Assembly (NCBI GenBank): GCA_024509875.1
Contig: JAMPIV010019869.1
Span: forward strand, 248,001-312,000
Direction: 5' to 3'
DNA from: Oreohelix idahoensis
Taxonomy: Eukaryota > Mollusca > Gastropoda > Stylommatophora > Oreohelicidae
DNA length: 64,000 nt
Position numbers and translations under genes: made by a program. Below are positions 1 through 10,716 of this stretch, one piece after another (position 1 is the stretch's first letter; every line of letters starts with the position of its first letter). The notes below the pieces were generated by a model, which worked only from the letters and a program-made list of their open reading frames with translations, was not told where the DNA came from and made no database searches.

Positions 1-1560
1 TTCTACTACCCCCACTATGATCTCATTCAGACTTATTCTAGATAGACTGAAAGATGACTACGTTTGGTGTCTAGGGTTATGAAATGTTAGTGTAAGGTTG
101 CATTAACCACCTAAACATATAAACAATTACACAATTATTTTATTATCTAATACAACACAACAGTACCACGACAATCACATACGAACCAGACTTTAAAAGA
201 CTATCTTTAGTAAGTCAGTGGTTGAAAGTTTGGTAAAGTTAATGTTTTTCAATTTATTGTCCTGAATCTGATTTATTTGGAATCAGGACTGACAATCAAA
301 GTGAAATCATAGAAATTAATTACATCAATCAATTTACACAATGGGTCTTCTGACCATAATACACATATTATTATATAAGAGTGTAGTTGTATTGTCTAAC
401 TGAGGTGACTTCTAGTATATACTGGTAGATTGTTTATTATCATCATCTCTGCATGTTGTTTGTAAGTTTTTGTGGACACTGATGGAATGTTTATATCACT
501 ATTCCCAGTCTCTTATGTTAATATAATGTTAGTTGAGCGATCAGGTGCCGAAACATGCACCTATCTTTGTAATATGATGTAGGACTCTTCCTGCACTTCG
601 CTGAACGACAACCTTCAGCTCCCACTTCTTCAAGAATGATGGTGGTTAACAGTTGTCTCCGAAAAAGGCAAGAGTGTGGCATGAATATATCGGCCCACTG
701 TAGTCTGGCACCAGTTATTGACAGCAACCACAACCCTCTGAAATCAGAAGGATATGCCTCCTTCGTAATCAACAGCCTACAATAATATTCAACAACCAGT
801 ACAGGCACATTACAAACAAACATGCAAGATCAGCTCTTTACGACAATCCCTTTCACCAGTTTCTTTTGATGTGACCAGGTATACCAGTATTCTTCTCCCC
901 TAATAGTTACAACGCCTCTGCAATTCCAGCAATAATCTGTTGTCCATACAATAGGATAGGTATTATGCTCCTGATGATAATCCTATATAATTTAGTTGGT
1001 CTACACCTCTCTGATAGTCTTTCATATGCTGGATCAATCTCTAGACTCTGTTTTGAGTCTGCCATAGACTCACTTACTTACAGTCGTATGTTAGAATCTC
1101 ACATTCAAATTTTATTTTAAATAAAATGTTAAGAAAATCAATCTTACCACAGATGCAAGGAAATAACACAATTAAACGATGACTAGGCAATAGAATATGG
1201 CACATTTTCGATCTGCCCTATGTCCAGGCTTTTCCTATGTTAGAAAATTTCTCCGCCTGCTCTCATCGATCTTGCTTTACACAAAATTTACTTGAAATGG
1301 CAGTGAACAGTCCCCGTTTCGTACCAGTATCTACTGCTTTGTCCAATGGGACCATGTTTACATTTATTTTTGAATATATCGTTTCAAATAACAACTCCCA
1401 ATATGTTTCCAAGGCAAATATATTTTTAGTTTTAGGTCAACCAATCATACTTCGCCTTCCTTTAAAATCCAACCAATCAAATATCCCGTACCTTTTAATC
1501 TCATTTACTCAAAGTCGTTTTTCAAAACATGCCATAAAAAATTATAAGCAGGCATGATCT
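1..1560 (-). repeat. Divergent Gmr1-like LTR, cut by window edge
   Basis: By eye this stretch aligns with the LTRs of the intact element at 29579-39010 in the same orientation. Shared landmarks in order are a 'gtgtctagggttatga' block near 71, a hairpin at 259-289, a 'ggataggta' block near 953, and 'caatcttacca' with 'aaataacac' near 1140-1170. Similarity fades after about 1.25 kb and I could not place the inner LTR end; it may reach the Tigger insertion at 2182. No gag or pol is attached, so this may be a solo LTR. Strand is given as that of the intact relative. Confidence 0.6.
259..289. other. Hairpin in LTR copy A
   Basis: GTCCTGA at 259-265 pairs perfectly with TCAGGAC at 283-289, with an A-A mismatch and two further pairs inside. 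It sits where the other two LTR copies also carry hairpins with different arm sequences. This copy differs from the 29.9-kb copy at two stem positions and both changes are compensated. Confidence 0.65.
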
Positions 1561-2181
1561 TTACTTGACAGTCTGGTCGGATCCACTATAGTATTATGGC
1601 TATAATTAGTTAATTAATGGACTATTTGCGTAACTATTCTTTGTCAACAAGTCCTAAGGTACACGAATATACAATTTATATGGGACTAGTTGGCTTGGTT
1701 CAGAAGTACACAGTTTTTTTTTCTATGTTAGTGTTTTTATTTTTAGTCTACTGCACGTTCAATTCTTTTCCATGTGCTGTCTTCTCTATTTAAGTGATAA
1801 TTACGTCCTTTGAAATAAGAGCTAAGGTTGTTTTTGTGACACGAGTTGTCTGCATGTTCTAACTTTTTCCTCGTATTTTGGGGAAACCCCTAAGGCAAGG
1901 CTTGCCCCTGTATTGGTATTGGCTTTTAGTTTAAAATCAATGCGAAACGAATTAGCATTTCATCTTTCCTTTCCCCTCCTCGTTCCACAATGCATTTTAG
2001 GCAAATATTTTCTTAGAACTAGGAAAGTGATTATGTCAAGGACGAATTTGAAAAATTGGGTACCGTTTTGTTCGGCTATTCGTTAGCAAATAATAATCTG
2101 AAGGCGTAGGCGATACCAACAGTTCTAGTAGAAAATTCTTGTATACTTTCTTATTTTGCCTTTATGCCCTATATTGTTATA

Positions 2182-4507
2182 CAGTAGAACTCCATTTATC
2201 CGAACCCCATGGGACCGAGCATCGTTCGGATAATCAAATGTTCGGATAATTGGATTGCATAATGTATCGAGTACATGTACACATATTTCTAAAAAAAATT
2301 AACCATCACAAGGAAATTACACTATAAAACATATTTACTTGTACTGTAATAATAATACCCACACTGTATTAGATCACTGTATCACCAAAATCTTTCATTA
2401 CACTGCAGTGCATGTACTACTTGTATTAATTATTTTTTTTAAGAAAGAGAAATATTTTCAAAATAACATTACAAACGATTCAAAACCAGGCACAACTTAC
2501 GTATATATGTACTTGCACAGATGTAGCCCACTATTTAAAATAATGAGGAATCCTCTTTTGCACCAAACTGGATAGTCTCCTTTTGGCTGCTAAGTCCCGC
2601 ATTCTCTTCAACAGCAGAAGCTGTGTAGGACAGCTGTCATCTTCTTGCTCGTACCAAGCCATCGCTGTTTCTAGTGCTATAAAGGCCTCTTCAGGACTTG
2701 GTCGACGTTTTTGGGTTTTCTTCATAATCTACAAGTACATCATGTACTTCTGAGGTGTCTTCATCATCGGTCACTACATGTATTTGGTTTTCTTCTTGCA
2801 CAAAAGACAAAATTTCTTCGTCATTCAAAAACTGAAAACCAGAATCATTATCATCTTCTAGCCACATGTGTGCATCATCTTTGTCACAGGCCGAAAATCC
2901 GGGCATTGCTTGAAACAGTTCCACAACTTCATTTATACAATCATCATTTGTGTCCACTACAGTAGTTTCATTTCCTCCTTTTTTCCCAAGCAATCTATTC
3001 CAAGCCTTGTTGAGATTATCTTGTGACAGCTAACATATATCAGCAGTCTTTGAGATTAAGCTTTTTGGAAAACGCCACCACACTTTCTTCATCTTCAGCC
3101 AACAATAAACGACGCATGACTTCATTCTTGTACATCTTTTTAAGCTTTGCTATAACACCCTGATCCATTGGTTGAATCAGTGCTGTTACATTGGGAGGCA
3201 GAAAAAATTACTTTAAAATGTGCATCAACTGCATTCAATGTATCCGTCTCTGGATGAGATGGTGCATTGTCCAGTAGAAGAATTACTTTTCCAGTTTTCT
3301 TTTCTTGTTCTCTCAACCTCTTCACATTTGGGATGAACTGATTTGTATACCAATCAAGAAATATTTCACTATTCATCCAAGCACTCTTCTGTGCTTTGTA
3401 GCACAATGGGAGACATGTCACATTCTAAAACAACGTGGTTTTTTTGGCTTTACCGATCATTAGCACCGGTAAACGATGACTTCCACTGGCATTCGCGGCT
3501 ACCAAAATTGTTACTCTCTCTTTGTTTTAAACACAGGGGAAGCTGCTTCGCGCTGAGATGCAAGTGATTTTTGAGGCAATGATTTCCAGCATAAGCCAGT
3601 CTCATCGGCATTATACACATCGAGTGAATAACCTTCTTTTTCCAAAAAAGCCAAGAATGTTTCTTTAAAATTTTCAGCGGCAGTTGCATCGGTAGATAAG
3701 GATTCCCCTTGGATCTCCAATTCTCGTATGCCATGACGAGATTTAAAGTTTCTTAACCATCCCTGGCTAGCCTTAAAGTCAGGAGGACAGTCAAGTTGAT
3801 TGTTGAACTGAAGTGCCTTTTCACACAATAGAGAACCAGAGATAGTTTCCCCTTTGCTTCTTCTTTGCACAAACCATATATATAAAGCCTCTTCCAATTT
3901 CAAATCTTTCGCATGTCTCATGGTTTACGTTTCTTCGACCCATTTTCACTATCCAATTTCGATACAAAACTCATAATTTTATCCTTGTTACTTTTGATGT
4001 CAAAGACGGTAGCTTTCCCAACATTGAAAATCCTCGCAAGTGAAGACACAGTTTCACCTTTTCCTAGGCTCTTGATAATTTCTGTTTTCGTTTCAATTGA
4101 CAAAACATTGCGGTTCCTTTTATATGCTTTAGGCCTTCTGGAAGATGCCATATCGCACAGAGAAATACTTGCACACCAAAAGTATTCTGCTGTAGTAGCA
4201 GACACAATTATTTTAAGTTGAACTGTCTGTTTAGCCAGTGTTCTGCCTAGAACGCACACGTACACTAGATTGGTAAACCAGATATTAACTGACTTTATGA
4301 TCTAACTGACTTCCTGTACGTAAGCGACCGACCATTAGCCCATTCCATCCTCTACAAATTGTTCGCACACATTTGAAGCTTGCAGCATCAAAAGATTCAA
4401 AAATAAAGTCTAACATGACTGGTGGCGCCTGATTTTTTTTTCTCGAAAAAGTGTTCGGATAATTGGATGTTCGGATAATTGGGGTTCGGATAAATGGAGT
4501 TCTACTG
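2182..4507 (-). mobile_element. Tigger/pogo-type DNA transposon with perfect TIRs
   Basis: A 2326-bp element with perfect 27-bp terminal inverted repeats (2182-2208 and 4481-4507, beginning CAGTAGAACTCC) flanked by TA on both sides (2180-2181 and 4508-4509), the target duplication of the Tc1/mariner superfamily. The motif TTCGGATAA, in either orientation, occurs three times at each end (near 2199, 2225, 2240 and near 4454, 4470, 4485), probably as transposase binding sites. The transposase inside is frameshifted, so the copy is non-autonomous, but its termini look intact enough to be mobilised in trans. Inserted at or near the end of the degraded LTR to its left. Confidence 0.92.
2531..4151 (-). 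pseudogene. Tigger-like transposase, frameshifted
   Basis: Reading leftwards, the frame starts at a methionine near 4151 with a basic segment and a CENP-B/pogo-type helix-turn-helix (about 4120-3930). A second DNA-binding helix-turn-helix of the Tc5/CENP-B kind follows (3921-3700), then the DDE catalytic domain: the first aspartate in 'NADETGLCWKSLP' (about 3615), the second in 'LLLDNAPSHP' (about 3270), the third in a 'QPMDQG' segment (about 3165). The acidic tail and 'AKRRLSSLV'-type C-terminus lie at 2531-2993. These parts fall in several reading frames, so at least three frameshifts or small indels have broken the gene. The domain order is that of Tigger/Jerky transposases. All three acidic residues can still be seen. 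Confidence 0.85.
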
Positions 4508-4549
4508 TATATTAATTTAGATATTGTATTTAGAAATTCACTACAGATA

Positions 4550-5215
4550 TCTTGTTTTTATTTAGTTGTAGGTGTTGATATCTTGTTTGTATTTAGTTGT
4601 AGGTGTTGGTATATTGTTTGTACAAAGTTGTTGGTGTTGATATCTTGTTTGTATTTAAGCTTAGGTGTTGATATCTTGTTTGTACAAAGGTGTAGGTGTT
4701 GATATCTTGTTTGTACAAAGTTATAGGTGTTGATATCTTGTTTGTACACAGTTGTAGGTGTTGATATCTTGTTTGTACAAAGTTGTAGGTGTTGATATAT
4801 TGTTTGTATTTAGTTGTAATTGTTGATATATTGTTTGTACATAGTTGTATGTGTTGATATCTTGTTTGTATTTAGTTGTAGGTGTTGAGATCTTGTTTGT
4901 ACAAAGTTGTAGGTGTTGATATCTTGTTTTTATTTAGTTGTAGGTGTTGATATCTTGTTTGTACATAGTTGTAGGTGTTGATATCTTGTTTGTACATAGT
5001 TGTAGGTGTTGATATCTTGTTTGTACATAGTTGTAGGTGTTGATATCTTATTTGTGGCTAGTGACACGCGTTGACATTTTGTTTGTACTTCGTTAGAAGT
5101 GTTCTTACCTTGTTTGTGTTTAGTTGTAAGTTTTAACATAATGTTTGTATTTGGTGATACATGTTGATATCATGTTTGTATTTAATGATATATGATGATA
5201 TCATGTTTATATTTA
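4550..5215. repeat. 31-bp minisatellite, about 20 copies
   Basis: Tandem units of 31 bp with core 'ggtgttgatatcttgtttgt'. Unit starts were checked at 4571, 4602, 4633, 4664 and 4695. Two variants of the linker (tattta or tacaaa/tacata) are interspersed. Units become degenerate after about 5060. The array starts about 40 bp after the Tigger right end. Short open frames here are products of the repeat and are not genes. Confidence 0.9.
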
Positions 5216-6439
5216 GTTGTAAGCAATGTTACTTTGTTCTGTTGAGTTATATATTTTGCTTTCTTATCTTCCTAGTAACATACTAGGGAACAATGTATAA
5301 ATCCACGTTCTAGAACGCTGTTCTACCTCACCACTCAAATGGCTCCACAAAACATCAATGCTGATCTAGACTGAGCTGTTTGTTTAAAACTTCCCCTTAA
5401 AACTGGTGGCCCGTTTATCTAGACGCCATATTAAACCTTTCTAATGGCCTCACGGCTGTTTGTGCCCTATCACGGCTGTTTGTGCCCTATACCAGAGCGC
5501 TCTTTTAGTTTCGGTGACCGGAATTCTGACACCGGGTATAAAATTTTCGTGTGCACCGTAAAAGACTATTTAAGTTTTTGGCGGGGAAAATCAGCTGATG
5601 TGGGTGTAAAATCAGTAAAATATAAATCATTACACACTCGTTCTGAATAAACACAGCGCTAAAATTCTTTTGTGTACTATAACTTTGTTCTCTGCTCTAT
5701 TTTTGATTGCATTTTTATTTGTTTGAAATTAGTTTTGACGGAGTTACAGACTTTTGAAAACAGCGTCATCATTTGAGGAAATTCATAAAATAAGTAATCT
5801 TTTTATTAATTTAATATCTAAAAATCGGCCCATTCGTTTGAGTTTATAATTATAAAGACTTCTCGAAGGGAAGCTAAAGATTATTTCCACATACTTTTTT
5901 TTTTTTGGTTTCATATCTTGAGAATGTGTGGTAGTCAGTTTTGTGAGTTTGGCATTACAAGAACAAGCATATTGTCACCAGATTTTATAGCATTTAAATT
6001 ACTGTAAACGCTTTCCTGATACTCACAAATCTTAAATAAGGTTGTAACAAAATAAATTTGTAAAGCACCATCTGTTTTTACATTTTCATTCATTTATAAT
6101 GATATTTAGCTACGTATATAAGCGTCAGAAAACATGTAAATCTATAGATAGATTACTTCTACATACTTTGTTCTATCTTTCAAGTCTTGTTAATCTTGTA
6201 TTTATAATATCAATTTTTTTTTTTTAATTGTGTGTGAGATAAGGACTGTTCCATTAGTGTTCTTTGGTAGACAATCCTGTGCACACGACGGCTGCCAAAG
6301 AATTCTAAGTAACTGTTTGTACGTATATCTTCTTTCATTCACAGACAAAGCATTCTACATCCTGGTGTTAGACTTGATAGTCCCAAATATTCCTCTATCT
6401 TTATACATACACAAGTAAACTATACTACATAACAACGAA
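5216..6439. other. No gene recognised
   Basis: AT-rich sequence. A short direct duplication of 'cacggctgtttgtgccctat' lies at about 5450-5490. No reading frame with recognisable content was seen. If the relic at 6440 belongs to a transposon, its left end should be in here, but I did not find a terminal repeat. Confidence 0.5.
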
Positions 6440-7690
6440 ATGGAACATACTGTTTTGCATCATATGAATTGTGCCAGTGCACTGTGCAGAGCCTGTGGCA
6501 AGAGAGCATTAACTTCCAAAACAACACGTTCAATTCAGAAAGCGCTGAACTGTTCTAAATTACGTTAATGATCTGTTCTTTGTGTTTGGAATTAACGTAT
6601 CAGATGATAAACCCACACAGCATTCGACTATATTTTGTAAGAACTGTTACTTACGAATACAAAATTCAAAAAGGAGGCATAATGAGAAGTGTCTTGAAAC
6701 AGCCAAGTTACTATCGGAAAACAGTCTGGAAAGACTAAAACCATAATTTAACTATAAGTGAATGTCAACTGTGCAATTGTGTTGCAAAGACATCTTTTGG
6801 TGTTTTAAAAACAAAAAGCTGCTCTATCCCCTGTAATGTTCTTTCTGACCCCTCCATGTCTAGTCAGTCATTTAGCTGTAGTCAGGATAGCTCTGTACAG
6901 TAGGAGGTTGATGTGCCTGCCCACATTAGTGATGATATTGTTCAACTGGAGGTTGATGTGCCAGCTCACATTAAAGGCGATACCATTATTCATTTGGAGG
7001 TGGATAACACTACTCACCCTAGCATGCCAGTTTTTGTTGCCACATCTACACCTACCAAGTCAGTTATACATACGACAAGTACATCCACCTCGCCTGTCTT
7101 CAAAAGCGACATCACAGTACAACAGTTACTTACTAAGCCACCTTCACAACCACTAACACAAAAGGAAGAACCCCTATTCACATCCATTGTTAGAAAAAAA
7201 AACTAGAAACAGCAAAAAGGAATATCATAAAATGCAAAACCAGAGGACAGCCTATTGTACTACAAAAACTAATTAAACATAGAAGAGAAACATCAGTCAC
7301 CAGAACGCCAACAAACGTAAGCGATCTCAATTGCTCCACACTGTTAGAAAACATATTGCTGGAACATCAACTGATTCATTAGACCTGCAGCAGGCACATG
7401 AACTACAACGCTGTTCAGAAACGTCACGTCAGGAAATTTGCAGGAAAGCAGGCATTGAAAGTAGAGTTAGAATATCCAAAGAATTAGCAATAGCCATGAA
7501 GGAAACAGTAGGTCTTACGTGGGCACAGGAGAGAAAACAGAGAAGATTGAAAATTGAAAGATGCGCCAGAGGTATTAAAAATATAACTTCACAATTAAAA
7601 TGTATAATGGAAACTCGTTTGTTACAAATTTCTCCATCTGTGAATGTACAGATTCATCCTATAAAAAAAGGAAGTGTGAATGATAATTGA
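6440..7690 (+). pseudogene. RAG1 N-terminal-like (N-RAG-TP-like) relic
   Basis: Translated in shifting frames, 6440-7690 gives the cysteine layout of the non-core N-terminal region of RAG1. There is a CxxCG pair at 6484-6495 ('LCRACGKR'), then a hydrophobic 'FFVFGINVSDD' segment, a second CxxC pair at 6636-6647 ('FCKNCY') and a third CxxCN pair at 6763-6774 ('CQLCNC'). Between the first and second pairs the frame changes near 6565. Downstream are a Ser/Thr/Pro-rich linker, a 'GQPIVLQKL' segment and a helical block at 7331-7690 ('AMKETVGLTWAQERKQRR'). Stops at about 6736, 6901 and 7204 and several frameshifts show it is dead. A stand-alone mobile version of this region (N-RAG-TP) is known from Aplysia. 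No RAG1 core or Transib DDE domain and no terminal repeats were seen nearby. Family assignment rests on motif spacing read by eye. Confidence 0.6.
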
Positions 7691-9390
7691 GCAAAATTTT
7701 GGGGCTAGAGCAAATTATGGCAGTTGTTGCTTGAGATTGACAGAATTAACAGAGTGTGGAAATCATTTAATAGATGTATTTTTTAAATACACCTATTTAT
7801 CTATTAAATTGAACATTTCGTTTTACTCATGACCATACTTATTTTTACATGACCATCGTGATGTATGATTGAGATAATTGTTAGCTCTCATGTTTTTGAG
7901 GACAATTGGGTGTGTTATTTAAGGTAATAAATGTGGACTTGCAATTTAATGTTTCAATAATTAATGTTTGACGCATGAAACCAAAACAAAACTTTGATAT
8001 CCATTTTCTGCAGGTTTTCTACTTTTGATTTCTGTAATTTGTTATGCATGTTGATTGTGACCGATTTAGTGAAAATTGCATTATAAACAAACCATAACAA
8101 AATATAAAAAAAAAACGTAAATTTTACACTATTTCAGACTATTATATCTTCTGTTCTAATTGTGATAAAATGTTTGTTCTTGTTCTAAAATTTACTCTAA
8201 CATTTCTAGTCTAGCTTTACGCAAAATTAAAGCCGGTATTTATAATAATAAAGTAGCCTAAAAACATTAATTAAGCCCTATCAAAAGTAAAATCCGCCAC
8301 CTTTTTTTCCAGTTAGGAAGTTACCACGTGACCTCTGACACGATAGCTATAAATAGCGCAGTCGCTGAAAAAGGGGAAATAACTAAAAGATCGCTGGCAA
8401 ACAGCCGTGGCCTAGACCTGTATACATTATTGAGTTTGGAGAAATCAACTGAATCCGTGGAGTTCACAAAAGCACAGCTGATAAACAATGCCATCTTTAA
8501 TTCTAAGTCACGACTCCACATCTTAGTCTCCTTCGATGAAGCGCGGTCAGTTACATATGTCAATTACATTCTTTACATTTAGTCGCTTCACCGTGCTGAC
8601 ACAAAGACCATTAATTCTGCCACTTCCATTCGCATTGAAAGCGGGCATGAGAATATCGTTATCTCCACATATGCGTCACGCTTGGCAACTCGCTAACGTT
8701 ATCATCAGTGTTGCCACTCCTAAGTGGATGCACCTACATCTAGGTCTTTTTTTTTTTGTCCCGTCTAGGTGACGTTTTTTTCATTAGTTGAAGAACGCCA
8801 CCTAGATTTTACCCTAAATTGGCCAAAATAGCCCAAAGTAGCCCTAAAATCGGCCACAACAGGCCAAGTCGACGATAGCTAGGTTTTTTTTCCTTCAAAA
8901 TTCAGAGTGGCAACGCTGGTCGTCATTCTTACCAAGTGACGTCATATGGGAGTGCTACGCGGTACAAAAACAACTCTAGAAAAGATTAATCGAAGTTCTG
9001 AGCAGTGCAAAGCAGCTCCCAACACTTCTTTGTCCATACATGTCTGGTTCCAGTTCCATTCTCAGTGTGTTTTTCTCCATCTGTCTCGCTTACACTGATA
9101 TGTCCAATTCATATTTATGTCTTCAACTTAAAGTATTTACTTGCTTCACTAGTTCATGTAAGTCATGTTCGCAGCCAGGTAACAAAATAGTATCATCTGC
9201 ATATCAAAGGTTGTTTATTGGCCTTCCGTCTATGTTTAGTCCTGGCATTTCCTGTCATATCCAGAATTTGCCAACTGTCTTACTGAAAAGTTTGTAACCA
9301 AATTATAAAAAATCCTGCCATATTTTGGGGAAAAATACGGAAAAGGTGCGTTTTTCTCAGCGAAAGCTTAATTCAACACGTATTAAAATA
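7691..9390. other. No gene recognised
   Basis: AT-rich to about 8300, with a possible polyadenylation signal (aataaa) at about 7927. The next kilobase has balanced composition and short overlapping open frames on both strands (8320-8770), without recognisable domains. Nothing is supported as a gene. Confidence 0.45.
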
Positions 9391-9640
9391 ACTGGCTTCC
9401 TAGCTCAGTGGTCCATGGTTCGATCCCCAGTTAAGGTGGGATTTTTTAGACCGCAAACGGCGCCGGGGTCGACCCAGCCTCATGAATTGGGTACCAGAGG
9501 AACTCTGGGAAGGTTAAGGCGGCCGGCGTGATGCTGACCACATCACCCCTAGTGTGCCGATGGTCAAGAAAATATGGGCCTAACACCGTATTTCCAATAT
9601 GCCTTAATAGGCGTGTAACGGGATCCTTTACCTATTTTTT
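9391..9640 (+). repeat. tRNA-headed SINE, 5'-truncated copy
   Basis: Begins within a tRNA-like head containing 'tagctcagtgg' and a B-box-like 'ggttcgatccc', followed by a body containing 'gaccgcaa', 'gtcgaccc', 'catgaattgggtac' and 'ccacatcacccctagtgtg', ending at 'ggatcctttacc'. The same element in the opposite orientation lies at 13586-13840 with a longer head. Two copies sharing the full body make a SINE family likely. Flanking duplications were not resolved. Confidence 0.75.
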
Positions 9641-9749
9641 GAAATAACGTGCATGCCTTGCAATATCTTTTTGGTTCATTTTTGGGATAGTACGTAAAAG
9701 GCGCGCACAGCACAGTGAAAGCTAAATTGAAAACTCATTAAAAGAACAC

Positions 9750-10716
9750 GCAGGCCTGTCAGTTTTATCATGGTGCATCTCTAGTACCACTACTGAAAAC
9801 CATCGCTTTAGAAACTATAGACTCATATCCACAAGACATCATCCATGTCTACACAGATGGATCTGCATTTAAAGCTACCACCAATGCTGGATATGGCGCA
9901 GTGATAAAATACCCCAACCTGCACCTAGAAGACCACCCTTGCATCTTTGGCCCTTGCGGAGAACATTGTTCCAGCTATGATGCAGAAATAACAGCACTAG
10001 AAAAAGCATTGTGCCGGATAATCTCAGACTTTGAAAGTGGCATCACTCCATCTGAGAATATCGTTATATTCTCAGACTCAAAATCAGCACTTTAAGCCCT
10101 AGAAAGCAAAATGTCTCCCGATATTAATAACATCTGTAGATTAGTTGACCAACTGTTCACTACCTATTGCGTTGAAGTTACATTCCAGTGGATCCCTGGC
10201 CACGTCGAAGTCCCGGAAATGAAAAAGCCGATAAACTATCCAAAAGAGGAGCAGCATTGCCCCAGTTCCCAACCTCCTACCACACTGCAAACCTGCCAAC
10301 AGATCCTGAGAAACAATTATAGGCAAGAATGGCTACACCAGTGGGCTACCTCCCAGACAGGGCGTCCATTCTTCAAATATCAAGCTAAACCAAACCCTCA
10401 AGATCCAGTTAAACAACAGAAAAGAAGATATCAGAGTCTAATTTTCCAGCCGAGAACAGGCCATGCCCCTGTCAATAAACATTTAAATAGAATAGACCCA
10501 CTACGTGAACCAAACTGTCGGCACTGCCACCACCATGAGGAATCAGTTGAATACCTGCTGTTACAGTGCCCAAGACTAACTGACCTGCGACACCAGCTAC
10601 TCCCATCGCATCCAACCATCCACAATACACTCTACACATCATCACAACAACCGAGAAAGACTTGTACCTTTGTCAGAGAGGCAATGGGCTGTCAAGAGCT
10701 ACCTGCTCACAGCTAA
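9750..10716 (+). pseudogene. LINE pol 3' part: RNase H and zinc-finger tail
   Basis: Starting near 9770 the frame reads a non-LTR retrotransposon RNase H domain: 'VYTDGSAF' (catalytic Asp), a conserved Glu in 'DAEITALEKAL', 'FSDSKSAL' (second Asp) and 'WIPGH'. After the RNase H comes the typical C-terminal zinc-finger-like segment 'CRHCHHHEESVEYLLLQC'. An in-frame TAA at about 10093 interrupts the frame just after 'SDSKSAL'. This architecture fits I/Jockey-type LINEs that carry RNase H. The reverse transcriptase is absent, so the copy is 5'-truncated. Confidence 0.85.
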
